Below, one piece after another: positions 15,993 to 23,004 of a stretch of 43,063 nt of DNA. Source of the stretch: an uncultured Porphyromonas sp. (GTDB taxonomy: Bacteria > Bacteroidota > Bacteroidia > Bacteroidales > Porphyromonadaceae); contig UQBE01000013.1 in the NCBI GenBank assembly GCA_900539155.1, positions 1 to 43,063 of the forward strand, written 5' to 3'. Each line of letters begins with the position of its first letter. Within the stretch, counting starts at the first letter, position 1. The position numbers were made by a program, and so were the translations under genes. The notes beneath the pieces are model-generated. The model worked only from the letters and a program-made list of their open reading frames with translations, was not told the DNA's origin and searched no databases.

Positions 15993-16030
15993 GCTTTCAT
16001 GTAGCAACCAATTGGGTTCTATGTGAAAGC
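15993..16030. promoter_or_regulatory. Imperfect inverted repeat upstream of the WYL operon
   Basis: GCTTTCATGTAGCAACC (15993-16009) faces GGGTTCTATGTGAAAGC (16014-16030) across AATT. It lacks a T tract, so it is a poor terminator. It lies 61 bp upstream of the -7 element at 16091, so it could be an operator for the WYL regulator. Confidence 0.4.
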
Positions 16031-16090
16031 CATTGCAGTTTTAGACGGAAAAGCTATGTCTTGTGCCACGGTTTGGCAGAGCTAATGTTG

Positions 16091-16098
16091 TATCTTTG
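16091..16098 (+). promoter_or_regulatory. Promoter -7 element for the WYL operon
   Basis: TATCTTTG, 26 bp before the WYL start codon. A TTTG occurs at 16072-16075 but with only 15 bp spacing, shorter than usual. Confidence 0.6.
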
Positions 16099-16124
16099 CC
16101 TTTAAAGAAAGAGACCTATAGTGT

Positions 16125-17090
16125 ATGGCAAACAAATTCGGACGATATGTCTGGCTGATCGAGCAATTTCGCCAGTACGGGAGACTGACCTTTGAGGAGA
16201 TTAGTCGCCACTGGGAGGATAGCGGGTTGAGCTACGAGGAGCCTCTGCCGAAGCGCACCTTTCACAATCATCGGGCGGCGATCCTCGACATCTTTCAGGT
16301 GGATATATTATGTGACCCCCAGGATGGTTACCGCTACTACATTGATAATCCTGAGGAGCTGGAGCAGGACAACCTGCGCAGCTGGCTCATAGACTCCTAC
16401 ACGGCGATGAATCAGATACAAGCCGACAGCAAGCTCCAGGGGCGAATTCTCTTCGAGCATGTGCCCTCTGGGCGTAAGTGGCTCAACGTGATTGCCGAGG
16501 CGATGCGTCATGGCAAGGTAATCCAGATGACTTACCAGGGGTTTGGCAGACCTGAGGCTTACAGCTTCGAAGCGGAGCCTTACTATCTCAAAGTGGCGAA
16601 TCGCAGATGGTATCTTCTGGCTCGTAGCCCTTACTACTCAGCTCGCAATGTAGAGCTCAATGCTGAGGACGGAGGCTCGCGTCCCAAGGATGTCTATCTA
16701 GTCTATGCTCTGGATCGCATCTTAGCGTGCGAACCGCTTGAGGAGAGCTTTGTGATGGATGAGACCTTTGATATAGAGGCTTACTACCGAGGCTGTTGTG
16801 GGGTGATTCACTCTGAGGAGGAGCCTGTGCGTCTGCTAGTCAATGCCTATGATCAGGGTGCGGACTACCTCCGCACGCTACCGATACATGAGTCGCAGAG
16901 AGAGCTACCCTCAGAGGTGGAGGGTGTGGCTTGCTTTGAGCTGGAGGTCTGTCCTACGTATGACCTTTATCAAGCTCTATTAGCAATGGGCGATCAAATT
17001 GAGGTGCTGGAGCCTCAGTCCGTACGAGAGGAGATGTATAACTTTGCCAAGAACCTTATGGCATACTACGAGCCAACAACTGAAGCGTGA
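16125..17090 (+). CDS. WYL domain transcriptional regulator
   Basis: A 321-residue predicted regulator. The N-terminal ~70 residues form a winged-helix-like domain (FGRYVWLIEQFRQYGRLTFE, then PKRTFHNHRAAILDIF). The centre is a WYL domain (VIQMTYQGFGRPEAYSFE, AEPYYLKVANRRWYLLARSP, VYALDRILACEPLEE), and a WCX-like tail follows. WYL domains are known to bind nucleic acid or nucleotide ligands and often control DNA-damage or defence genes. Here the neighbours are an exonuclease (TGATG overlap) and a metallophosphoesterase, so it probably regulates its own three-gene operon. The inverted repeat at 15993-16030 is a candidate operator. Confidence 0.85.
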   Translation: MANKFGRYVWLIEQFRQYGRLTFEEISRHWEDSGLSYEEPLPKRTFHNHRAAILDIFQVDILCDPQDGYRYYIDNPEELEQDNLRSWLIDSYTAMNQIQADSKLQGRILFEHVPSGRKWLNVIAEAMRHGKVIQMTYQGFGRPEAYSFEAEPYYLKVANRRWYLLARSPYYSARNVELNAEDGGSRPKDVYLVYALDRILACEPLEESFVMDETFDIEAYYRGCCGVIHSEEEPVRLLVNAYDQGADYLRTLPIHESQRELPSEVEGVACFELEVCPTYDLYQALLAMGDQIEVLEPQSVREEMYNFAKNLMAYYEPTTEA

Positions 17091-17611
17091 TGAATACATT
17101 AGACTTTATAGCGATAGACTTTGAGACTGCCACGGGACAGCGCACCTCCATCTGTGAGGTGGGGATCTGTGTGGTACGCCATGGCGAGATTGCTGAGACA
17201 CGCTCCTGGCTGGTGCAACCTGAGGGCAACCGATACAGCTACTGGAATATGCAGTGTCATGGCATTCGCCCAGAGGATACGAAGAGGGCGCCATCGTTTG
17301 CCGAGGTTTGGCAAGAGATAGCAGCGCAATACATAGGCGAGGGTGCCTTGATGGTCGCGCACAATGTCCCGTTTGATCGAAGTTGCCTGGAGCAGACGGC
17401 ACAGCTCTACGAACTCACACTACCCGAGCTGCAGTGGGACTGCTCGCTACGCCGTGCGCGTCAGATCTACGACTACGGCTGCCATACGCTCGCCTACCTC
17501 TGCGAGCAACTATCCATCCCCGAGGGGACGCACCACCGCGCAGGCGACGACGCCGAGATGTGCGCCCGCCTCTACCTACGAGAGCTACACGACAGTAACC
17601 AATTCGTATAA
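17090..17611 (+). CDS. DEDDh 3'-5' exonuclease (DNA polymerase III epsilon-like)
   Basis: A 173-residue single-domain exonuclease. All DEDDh residues are visible: the IDFETA Asp and Glu near residue 10, Asp in AHNVPFDRSCL near 87, and His...Asp in HHRAGDDAEM near 148. Without a polymerase or BRCT part it is too small for a PolC or DinG protein and is better seen as a stand-alone nuclease; the substrate (DNA or RNA) cannot be told. The frame also opens with GTG at 17087, but ATG at 17090 gives a TGATG overlap with the WYL gene, pointing to coupled translation. Confidence 0.87.
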   Translation: MNTLDFIAIDFETATGQRTSICEVGICVVRHGEIAETRSWLVQPEGNRYSYWNMQCHGIRPEDTKRAPSFAEVWQEIAAQYIGEGALMVAHNVPFDRSCLEQTAQLYELTLPELQWDCSLRRARQIYDYGCHTLAYLCEQLSIPEGTHHRAGDDAEMCARLYLRELHDSNQFV

Positions 17612-17659
17612 AAACACGCCTCAACGCTTCTCTCTTGGAGTAACTCTCACGTACTAGTA

Positions 17660-18259
17660 ATGACTATGAGGATACTACATCTATCCGATACGCATGGCTA
17701 TCACAGGCGGCTGCGGGATTTGCCTGTGGCAGACGTCGTGGTGCACTCTGGAGACTTTACTATGCATGGTAGTGCAGACGAGGCAGAGGACTTTATCAAC
17801 TGGCTGTGCGACTTGGACTACCAGTACAAGCTCTTCACCTGCGGCAATCACGACTTCTGTATGTATAGGGCTACTGTGAGTGGACTCAGTGACACGGTAC
17901 ACCTGCTCTACAACTCTGGGGTAGAGATCGAGGGGGTGAAGTTTTACGGAGTCCCGCTGTTTGTGCCAGACTGTGCCGATGGCCGCCAAGAGCAATACGA
18001 GGCGGATATACCGCTAGACACAGATGTCTTGGTTACGCATCGTCCGCCCTATGGCATTTTGGACTATGCCGACCAGACCAACTACGGCTCTGCCACACTC
18101 CTGCGTCGAGTGTATGAGATCAAGCCCCGCCTGCACCTCTTCGGGCATATCCATCAGCAGTATGGCGTGCTGAAAAGAGGTGATACGATCTATTCGAACG
18201 GTGCCATGATGAACGAAAGCAGTCGCACGCTCAATGCTCCTCGGCTGCTTGAGATCTGA
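17660..18259 (+). CDS. Calcineurin-like metallophosphoesterase
   Basis: A 199-residue phosphoesterase with the full dimetal motif set: LHLSDTHGYH, VVHSGDFT, CGNHDFCM, LVTHRPPYG and FGHIHQQYG. No signal peptide, so cytosolic. Such small enzymes act on phosphodiesters or nucleotides, but the substrate cannot be inferred. It lies 48 bp after the exonuclease, and the trio (WYL regulator, nuclease, phosphoesterase) suggests a nucleic acid repair or turnover module. The start could also be the third codon (ATG at 17666). A terminator follows. Confidence 0.87.
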   Translation: MTMRILHLSDTHGYHRRLRDLPVADVVVHSGDFTMHGSADEAEDFINWLCDLDYQYKLFTCGNHDFCMYRATVSGLSDTVHLLYNSGVEIEGVKFYGVPLFVPDCADGRQEQYEADIPLDTDVLVTHRPPYGILDYADQTNYGSATLLRRVYEIKPRLHLFGHIHQQYGVLKRGDTIYSNGAMMNESSRTLNAPRLLEI

Positions 18260-18338
18260 GAGCGCCCCCAGGTGGTCGCCGAGTCGATTAGTAGGCAATA
18301 GTGAGGTTATGCTCTTTTGATTTGTTGCCGTGACGCTT

Positions 18339-18377
18339 TTAGCCCCAAGTACTCTCAAGGTGCTTGGGGCTAATTTT
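18339..18377 (+). terminator. Terminator after the metallophosphoesterase gene
   Basis: TTAGCCCCAAG (18339-18349) pairs with CTTGGGGCTAA (18363-18373), followed by TTTT. Confidence 0.85.
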
Positions 18378-18408
18378 ATGGTCTTGCTGTCCGGTAAAAG
18401 TCAGAAAG

Positions 18409-18472
18409 GAGACTGTTGCATAAAGGCGAATCGCTGTGTTGCTTTCGGGATTCGCCTTTATGCAACAGTCTC
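18409..18472. repeat. Long hairpin element, copy 1
   Basis: A perfect 24-bp inverted repeat (18409-18432 / 18449-18472) with a 16-nt loop, between convergent genes and 15 bp from the ahpC stop, so it may also terminate ahpC. Its first 46 bp (18409-18454) recur identically at 32255-32300. Confidence 0.85.
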
Positions 18473-18487
18473 TTGTAGATCTAGGTG

Positions 18488-19063
18488 CTAGATTTTACCA
18501 ACGAGGTCGATGCTAGGCTTGAGAGTGGCATCGCCTTGTCTCCACTTAGCGGGGCACACCTCGCCTGGGTGCTCATAGACAAACTGAGCAGCACGCACCT
18601 TACGTAGTAGCTCCTGAGCGTCACGCCCTATGCCGCTGTCGTGAATCTCTGCCACACGCACCTTGCCATCAGGGTCAATGAGGAAAGTGCCACGGTAAGC
18701 CTGTCCAGCCTCTTCAATCATCACGCCGAAGGCACGAGCCAGCTCGAAGCGCATATCAGCGAGCATCGTGTACTGAACCTTCTTGACCGCCTCGCTGGCA
18801 TCCTGCCAAGCTTTGTGAACGAAGTGTGAGTCAGTGCTCACGGAGTAGATGTCTACGCCTATTTGCTGAAACTCAGCATAGTTGTCAGCGAGGTCAGCTA
18901 GCTCCGTAGGACATACGAAGGTAAAGTCGCCAGGATAGAAGAAGAGTACGCTCCAGCGCCCCTTGAGGTCCTCGTTAGAGACCTCGTGAAAGCCCTTGGA
19001 CTTGGTGTATGCAGGTACTTTGAATTCTGGTAAGTTGCTATTGATAATAGGTTGCATAGTCAT
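18488..19063 (-). CDS. ahpC: Alkyl hydroperoxide reductase C (2-Cys peroxiredoxin)
   Basis: Reduces H2O2, organic peroxides and peroxynitrite. The peroxidatic Cys is in DFTFVCPTELADL near residue 52 and the resolving Cys in HPGEVCPAKW near 172, both intact, with the SVLFFYPGDF lead-in. 191 residues, typical AhpC. The start could be the first or third codon (MTMQ). No ahpF is next to it, so its electron donor is encoded elsewhere. It has its own promoter, with a striking dyad over the predicted transcription start. Confidence 0.95.
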   Translation of the reverse strand: MTMQPIINSNLPEFKVPAYTKSKGFHEVSNEDLKGRWSVLFFYPGDFTFVCPTELADLADNYAEFQQIGVDIYSVSTDSHFVHKAWQDASEAVKKVQYTMLADMRFELARAFGVMIEEAGQAYRGTFLIDPDGKVRVAEIHDSGIGRDAQELLRKVRAAQFVYEHPGEVCPAKWRQGDATLKPSIDLVGKI

Positions 19064-19099
19064 TTTGAGTTTAAGTTTTGGATAAAGATTGATTGCTCA

Positions 19100-19120
19100 T
19101 TGGTAGGACATCCCTACCAA
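19100..19120. promoter_or_regulatory. Perfect dyad at the ahpC transcription start
   Basis: TTGGTAGG (19100-19107) / CCTACCAA (19113-19120) with a 5-nt centre. It lies immediately downstream of the -7 element (19127-19134, minus strand), covering the predicted start site. It would act either as an operator or as a 5'-end mRNA hairpin. Confidence 0.55.
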
Positions 19121-19126
19121 CACCCG

Positions 19127-19134
19127 CAAAGATA
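19127..19134 (-). promoter_or_regulatory. Promoter -7 element for ahpC
   Basis: CAAAGATA on the plus strand is TATCTTTG on the minus strand. A CAAA (TTTG on the minus strand) lies at 19159-19162, with a spacer of 24 bp, slightly long. Confidence 0.65.
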
Positions 19135-19232
19135 GGGGGAAGCAACCGAAATAAAAAGCAAAGCACATACCTATAACAAGGTATTTTTTTTTCTCTCCTG
19201 TGGCAAGTAGTCTCCAGATAGAGAGAATACAG

Positions 19233-19282
19233 AGAGACTCCCCTCGGTCGGATTGTGTCCGACTCGGGGGGAGTCTCTTTTT
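19233..19282. terminator. Strong hairpin between ahpC and the lipoprotein gene
   Basis: AGAGACTCCCC...TCGGA faces TCCGA...GGGGAGTCTCT (19233-19278), a stem of about 20 bp, with Ts on the plus strand (19278-19282). By position it ends the minus-strand lipoprotein gene (stop at 19314), though the T tract is better on the plus strand. Confidence 0.7.
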
Positions 19283-19313
19283 CGTGTCGGTGGAGGGTTA
19301 AGCCCTCGGGGCA

Positions 19314-19997
19314 TTATCTCCGACCGTAGCTGATTTGGAAGGTTAGTCGATAGCCAGGATGATCTTTTTCCTGCTCTGTAAACATAACCCCTCTGAGTGG
19401 TGTCTCTGGGTCGAACTTAGTATTGTAAGCTACATAGGCATTGTCCCCGCTTAGTACGGTGAACTGACCATCTTCCGTGAAGCCATAGTGCTCCATAATC
19501 TTCAGTAGGTCCTTCTGCACCTGCAGGTCTTTAGGCTCTGTAAATGTCTCAGGATCTACCAGATAGTCCATAGCAAAGTGGCGGAAGAGCCCCATCCTAA
19601 TGTGGACGGGAGCGCCTGGCATAGAGTGGTTGTAGGCGAGGAAGTCCATACAAAACTGAGAGGTCTCAGGAATATCCTTGCCGTTTTCGTCCTTTTTGTT
19701 GGGAGACACAAATCGGTAGAACTTCTTACCCTCTGGATCTTTTGCGTCAGCCTCATAGATCCAGCCGAAGGGGGTTACGGAAGACTTGAAGAGGTCGAGC
19801 TTGTCGGGCTTGAAGTCCTCCTTCTTTGGAATGTAGATAGGGGCGAAGTACTGCTGCTCCTCAGCAGACGCATCCAGTCCTAAGTAGCGAGACTTATCAG
19901 GAGTTGGGTTAGGCTCGTCGGACTTTTCCTTGCAAGCTCCTAGTGCCATACCGCAGATGAGTATGGTGATCAGGGTGAAGAGTTTCTTCTGTGTCAT
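19314..19997 (-). CDS. Hypothetical lipoprotein
   Basis: A 227-residue protein I do not recognise. It has a lipoprotein signal peptide: KKLFTLITILICGMALGAC, with the lipobox Cys at residue 22. The following KEKSDEPNPTPDK stretch is charged and acidic, as often seen in surface-exposed Bacteroidetes lipoproteins (inference). The mature part is hydrophilic with no repeats, and its end (LTFQISYGRR) looks like a beta strand. It is a single gene with its own promoter (-7 at 20033-20040) and terminator hairpin. Confidence 0.82.
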   Translation of the reverse strand: MTQKKLFTLITILICGMALGACKEKSDEPNPTPDKSRYLGLDASAEEQQYFAPIYIPKKEDFKPDKLDLFKSSVTPFGWIYEADAKDPEGKKFYRFVSPNKKDENGKDIPETSQFCMDFLAYNHSMPGAPVHIRMGLFRHFAMDYLVDPETFTEPKDLQVQKDLLKIMEHYGFTEDGQFTVLSGDNAYVAYNTKFDPETPLRGVMFTEQEKDHPGYRLTFQISYGRR

Positions 19998-20032
19998 AGG
20001 TTATTTGTTGTGTAGTGATTTGACTTACTCCA

Positions 20033-20063
20033 CAAAGATATGGTCTTTTCAGATTTAATGCAA
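20033..20063 (-). promoter_or_regulatory. Promoter for the lipoprotein gene
   Basis: On the minus strand, TTG (20061-20063), 20 bp, then TATCTTTG (20033-20040), a good Bacteroidetes promoter. The leader is about 30 nt. Confidence 0.7.
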
Positions 20064-20183
20064 CTGCTAGGCGAAATTTCGTGTACTCAATTCGCTGGGG
20101 CTACCCCCTCAGAGCTACTGGAAGCCGTAGAGCTACGGGAGACTTTATTGATACACTCTAGACAGCAGGCATGATAAAACGAG

Positions 20184-20214
20184 AAATGCAGTCCAATAGT
20201 CTCGGACTGCATTT
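20184..20214 (-). terminator. Terminator after the tRNA
   Basis: A perfect 11-bp stem AAATGCAGTCC (20184-20194) / GGACTGCATTT (20204-20214), followed on the minus strand by T-rich sequence, 31 bp after the tRNA end. Confidence 0.75.
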
Positions 20215-20245
20215 GCTAGATATGGCGATGCTCGAAGCATCGTTG

Positions 20246-20319
20246 TGGTCCCACTTGGGCTTGAACCAAGGACTCCCTGATTATGAGTCAGGTGCTCTAA
20301 CCGACTGAGCTATAGGACC
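20246..20319 (-). tRNA. tRNA with anticodon CAT (Met elongator or Ile2)
   Basis: A full cloverleaf of 74 nt. The acceptor stem GGTCCTA/TGGGACC gives seven pairs with one G-T, with discriminator A. The D stem is GCTC/GAGC, the anticodon stem CCTGA/TCAGG with loop CTCATAA, and the T arm carries TTGGTTCAAGCCCAA. The CCA end is not encoded. CAT can belong to elongator tRNA-Met or to tRNA-Ile2, whose C34 is turned into lysidine by TilS; the sequence alone does not decide. It is unlikely to be the initiator because the top of the acceptor stem is paired. Confidence 0.93.
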
Positions 20320-20419
20320 CGAGGGGACTAAGTGCGTCGCTCCTCTGTATGCTCCTCAGAGCTCTTCTGATGGTACCGTCTCCTAGGCGGAGTGATGAGT
20401 CATCTGCTCTGTGGTGGTG

Positions 20420-20427
20420 CAAAGGTA
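20420..20427 (-). promoter_or_regulatory. Promoter -7 element for the tRNA gene
   Basis: CAAAGGTA on the plus strand, TACCTTTG on the minus strand, about 100 bp before the tRNA 5' end. Confidence 0.5.
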
Positions 20428-20479
20428 ATGCTTTTTTCTGATATAAAGGTTCTTTTTTGCTGTCGCAGATTCAACTATC

Positions 20480-20532
20480 AAATGCAACGCTGATTCGCAA
20501 CAATAATTTAGAGCCGACTACATATCGATACA
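20480..20532. repeat. Dispersed repeat module L, copy 2
   Basis: AAATGCAACGCTGA and CGACTACATATCGA with a similar middle, matching 6423-6478 and lying directly before array D just as the first copy precedes array B. Confidence 0.65.
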
Positions 20533-20557
20533 TATCCGTGTCGGGAAAAACGGATTT

Positions 20558-20717
20558 CCACGTGGATATTTCGAAATCTCCACGTGGAGAATTTTTATTT
20601 TCCACGTGGGGAAGAAAAAATTCTTCGGAGGAATCAAATGAAACTTCGGAGGAAATGAATGACGCCCACGTGGAAAATAAAAAATATCCACGTGGAGATT
20701 TGAGATTTTCCACGTGG
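20558..20717. repeat. 22-bp periodic palindrome array D (CCACGTGG)
   Basis: CCACGTGG starts at 20558, 20580, 20602, 20666, 20688 and 20710: again two 22-bp triplets separated by 64 bp and inverted relative to each other. It differs from array B by only a handful of bases, lying between and not inside the CCACGTGG words. The centre has the same paired TTCGGAGGAA module. Confidence 0.9.
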
Positions 20718-20727
20718 ATATTCGAGA

Positions 20728-20770
20728 ATAGAGATTAGAAGTTAGAGATTAGAGGTTAGAGGTTAGAGAT
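20728..20770. repeat. Degenerate TTAGAGG-like heptamer repeat
   Basis: Six or so units of TTAGAGA/TTAGAAG/TTAGAGG directly after array D, as after array B. Confidence 0.7.
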
Positions 20771-20840
20771 CGGAGCCATTAGAGCTATCGGAGGGGTCGG
20801 AACTATCAGAGGGTGTCGTACATGGGGGCACATTATATTA

Positions 20841-20901
20841 TAATGAGTTCATCTATTCCTCGCTAGTCGCTATGTGTAGCTCCTGACAGAGCGTCAGCCC
20901 T
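20841..20901. repeat. Dispersed repeat module R, copy 2
   Basis: ATAATGAGTTCATCTATTCC, CGCTAGTCGCTATGTGTAGC and a GAGCGTCAGCCCT end. It matches 6373-6412 directly and 42876-42945 in inverted orientation. The rest of 20771-21017 holds no credible gene. Confidence 0.7.
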
Positions 20902-21017
20902 GTGCTGTACGATGATTACTGGGCGCATACTCGTCGCGTGATGCCCTTTTGCACAGCTCCTCACGATTGACTGGCTCAGTCTGAGTGGATAGGGTAGGGT
21001 GTCAAGAGATTTTAGCG

Positions 21018-21025
21018 TACTTTTG
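21018..21025 (+). promoter_or_regulatory. Promoter -7 element for grpE-dnaJ
   Basis: TACTTTTG fits TAnnTTTG; the leader to grpE would be about 120 nt. No TTTG at the usual upstream distance and no CIRCE-like inverted repeat is seen. Confidence 0.55.
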
Positions 21026-21152
21026 TCCTGCGGAGCTCGGAGTAGAAGCTCTTTTCGGATGACATAATGGCTAGTTCGGATGAACAAAGTCACACCTTTT
21101 GCTCTTTGGCAGGGTTATTGTATAGTCTCGAGATAGAAATATAGAGTCAATT

Positions 21153-21761
21153 ATGAAAAAGGAAAATAAGAAGGGTGGCAAGCATACAGAGCCACAACAT
21201 ATAGATGTCTCTTCAGTGGATCAGATGAAGCAAGAGACCCCAGAGCAGGCGTGCGATGCAGCTGCAGCTACGGAGACGGACACTGTAGCGCCTGAGTGTG
21301 AGGAGGCACAGCAACTTGCTGAGCTACAGGAGTCTCTAGACAAGCTCAATGATCAGCATCTCCGTATGCTGGCTGAGTACGATAACTATCGCAAGCGTAC
21401 GCTACAGGAGAAGAGCGACCTAATCAAGAATGGGGGAGAGCGTGTCCTCAAGGAGCTACTCCCCATCGTGGATGACTTCGAGCTAGCGGTCAAGCATGCC
21501 CGTGAGAGCAAGAGCGAGGAGGACCCGATTGTGGAGGGGCTGCTCCTTATATATAATAAGTTGGTAGGTTACCTAGAGAAGCAGGGTGTCGTGATGATTG
21601 AAGCGACGGGCTGTCCCTTTGACGATAATCTACACGAGGCTGTGGCTATGATACCAGCACCTACGCCTGAACAGAAGGGACAGGTGATCGACTGTGTTCG
21701 TACGGGCTATATGCTTCACGACAAGGTGCTACGCCATGCGCATGTGGTCGTCGGCAACTAA
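21153..21761 (+). CDS. grpE: Nucleotide exchange factor GrpE
   Basis: Releases ADP from DnaK in the chaperone cycle. The N terminus (about 55 residues) is charged and low in complexity. A long helix follows (LQESLDKLNDQHLRMLAEYD), with the hallmark NYRKRTLQEK near residue 80, LLPIVDDFELAVKH near 106, and a C-terminal beta domain ending GYMLHDKVLRHAHVVVG. 202 residues is normal. It precedes dnaJ by 44 bp. dnaK is not in the window. Confidence 0.95.
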   Translation: MKKENKKGGKHTEPQHIDVSSVDQMKQETPEQACDAAAATETDTVAPECEEAQQLAELQESLDKLNDQHLRMLAEYDNYRKRTLQEKSDLIKNGGERVLKELLPIVDDFELAVKHARESKSEEDPIVEGLLLIYNKLVGYLEKQGVVMIEATGCPFDDNLHEAVAMIPAPTPEQKGQVIDCVRTGYMLHDKVLRHAHVVVGN

Positions 21762-21805
21762 GAGGCTTAAAGGAGAGAGTGCTTTGACCTGCACAAGATA
21801 GATAT

Positions 21806-22957
21806 ATGGCAACGAAAAAAGACTACTATGAGCTGCTGGGTGTCTCACGAGACGCTTCGGCAGATGAGATAAAGAAGGCTTACCGTAAGCAAGCTCTGAA
21901 GTATCACCCTGACCGCAACCCTGGAGACAAGGAGGCGGAGGAGCACTTTAAGGAGGTTGCTGAGGCTTATGATGTGCTCAGTGACCCAGACAAGCGAAGT
22001 CGCTATGACCAGTTCGGGCATAGTGGTGTAGACGGAGCTGGAGGCTTCGGAGGCTTTGGCGGTGGAGGCTTTACGGTAGATGATATATTCTCCCGCTTTG
22101 GCGACATCTTCGGAGGGGGCTTTGGCGATTACTTCGGAGGTCACTCGGGTGGCGGTATGGCTCATCGTCCTATGGGTAGCGACCTGCGCCTGACGGTGCG
22201 TCTGACGCTGGAGGAGATTAATAGCGGAGTAGACAAGAAGCTACGTGTCAAGAAGCTCGTCCAGTGTGACGGTTGTCACGGTCAGGGTACCACGGAGAGC
22301 GACGGTAAGCGTAGCTGCTCGACCTGTGGTGGGTCGGGAGTCGTCTATGATGTGCGCAACTCAATCTTCGGACAGATGCGTACACAGACGGTCTGTCCTA
22401 CTTGTAGTGGCGCAGGTGAGGTGGTCACAAAGCCTTGTAGCAAGTGCCACGGCAAGGGCGTGACGCAGGGAGAGGAGGTTATATCCTTCCATATCCCTGC
22501 CGGGGTCGTGGGCGGTATGCAGCTGACCCTACAGGGTAAAGGTAATGCTGCTCCCCAAGATGGTGTACCAGGTGACCTGCTCGTCGTCATCCAAGAGGAG
22601 CAGCACAAGGACTTTATACGCAACGGCAATGACCTAATCTACAACCTCCTCATTCCCATTCACACGGCGATACGTGGTGGACAAGTGACAGTACCAACGA
22701 TTGATGGTAGTGCACGTCTGAAGATAGAGCCAGGCACGCAGCCCGGCAAGGTGCTACGTATGCGTGGCAAGGGATTACCTTCAGTACAGGGGTATGGACG
22801 TGGTGACCTGATGGTCAATGTGAATGTCTTCATCCCACAGCAGACCACTGCAGAGGATGAGAAACTGATCGACCAATTGGCACAGTCGGCGCACTTCAAT
22901 CCGACGGAAGCTGACCGTCAGGCTATAGACAAGAAGTATAGGGAGATGCTTGAGTAA
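21806..22957 (+). CDS. dnaJ: Chaperone protein DnaJ
   Basis: Hsp40 co-chaperone that brings substrates to DnaK and stimulates its ATPase. A J domain with the HPD motif (ALKYHPDRNPGDKEAEE), then a Gly/Phe-rich linker, four CxxCxGxG zinc repeats (CDGCHGQG, CSTCGGSG, CPTCSGAG, CSKCHGKG) and the C-terminal substrate-binding domains. At 383 residues it is a complete type I DnaJ. It follows grpE and probably shares its transcript. Confidence 0.97.
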   Translation: MATKKDYYELLGVSRDASADEIKKAYRKQALKYHPDRNPGDKEAEEHFKEVAEAYDVLSDPDKRSRYDQFGHSGVDGAGGFGGFGGGGFTVDDIFSRFGDIFGGGFGDYFGGHSGGGMAHRPMGSDLRLTVRLTLEEINSGVDKKLRVKKLVQCDGCHGQGTTESDGKRSCSTCGGSGVVYDVRNSIFGQMRTQTVCPTCSGAGEVVTKPCSKCHGKGVTQGEEVISFHIPAGVVGGMQLTLQGKGNAAPQDGVPGDLLVVIQEEQHKDFIRNGNDLIYNLLIPIHTAIRGGQVTVPTIDGSARLKIEPGTQPGKVLRMRGKGLPSVQGYGRGDLMVNVNVFIPQQTTAEDEKLIDQLAQSAHFNPTEADRQAIDKKYREMLE

Positions 22958-23004
22958 GGCATCTCCTATACCTTAATATATAGGCAAGCAAACCTCCCCA
23001 CGAT

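Noticed and set aside
20457..20738. Open frames on both strands over array D
   Set aside because: Same reason as for array B; no family, and the upstream part lies in the dispersed L module.
20863..21093. Minus-strand frame of 76 residues
   Set aside because: It overlaps module R and the grpE promoter region, and has no recognisable features or promoter.
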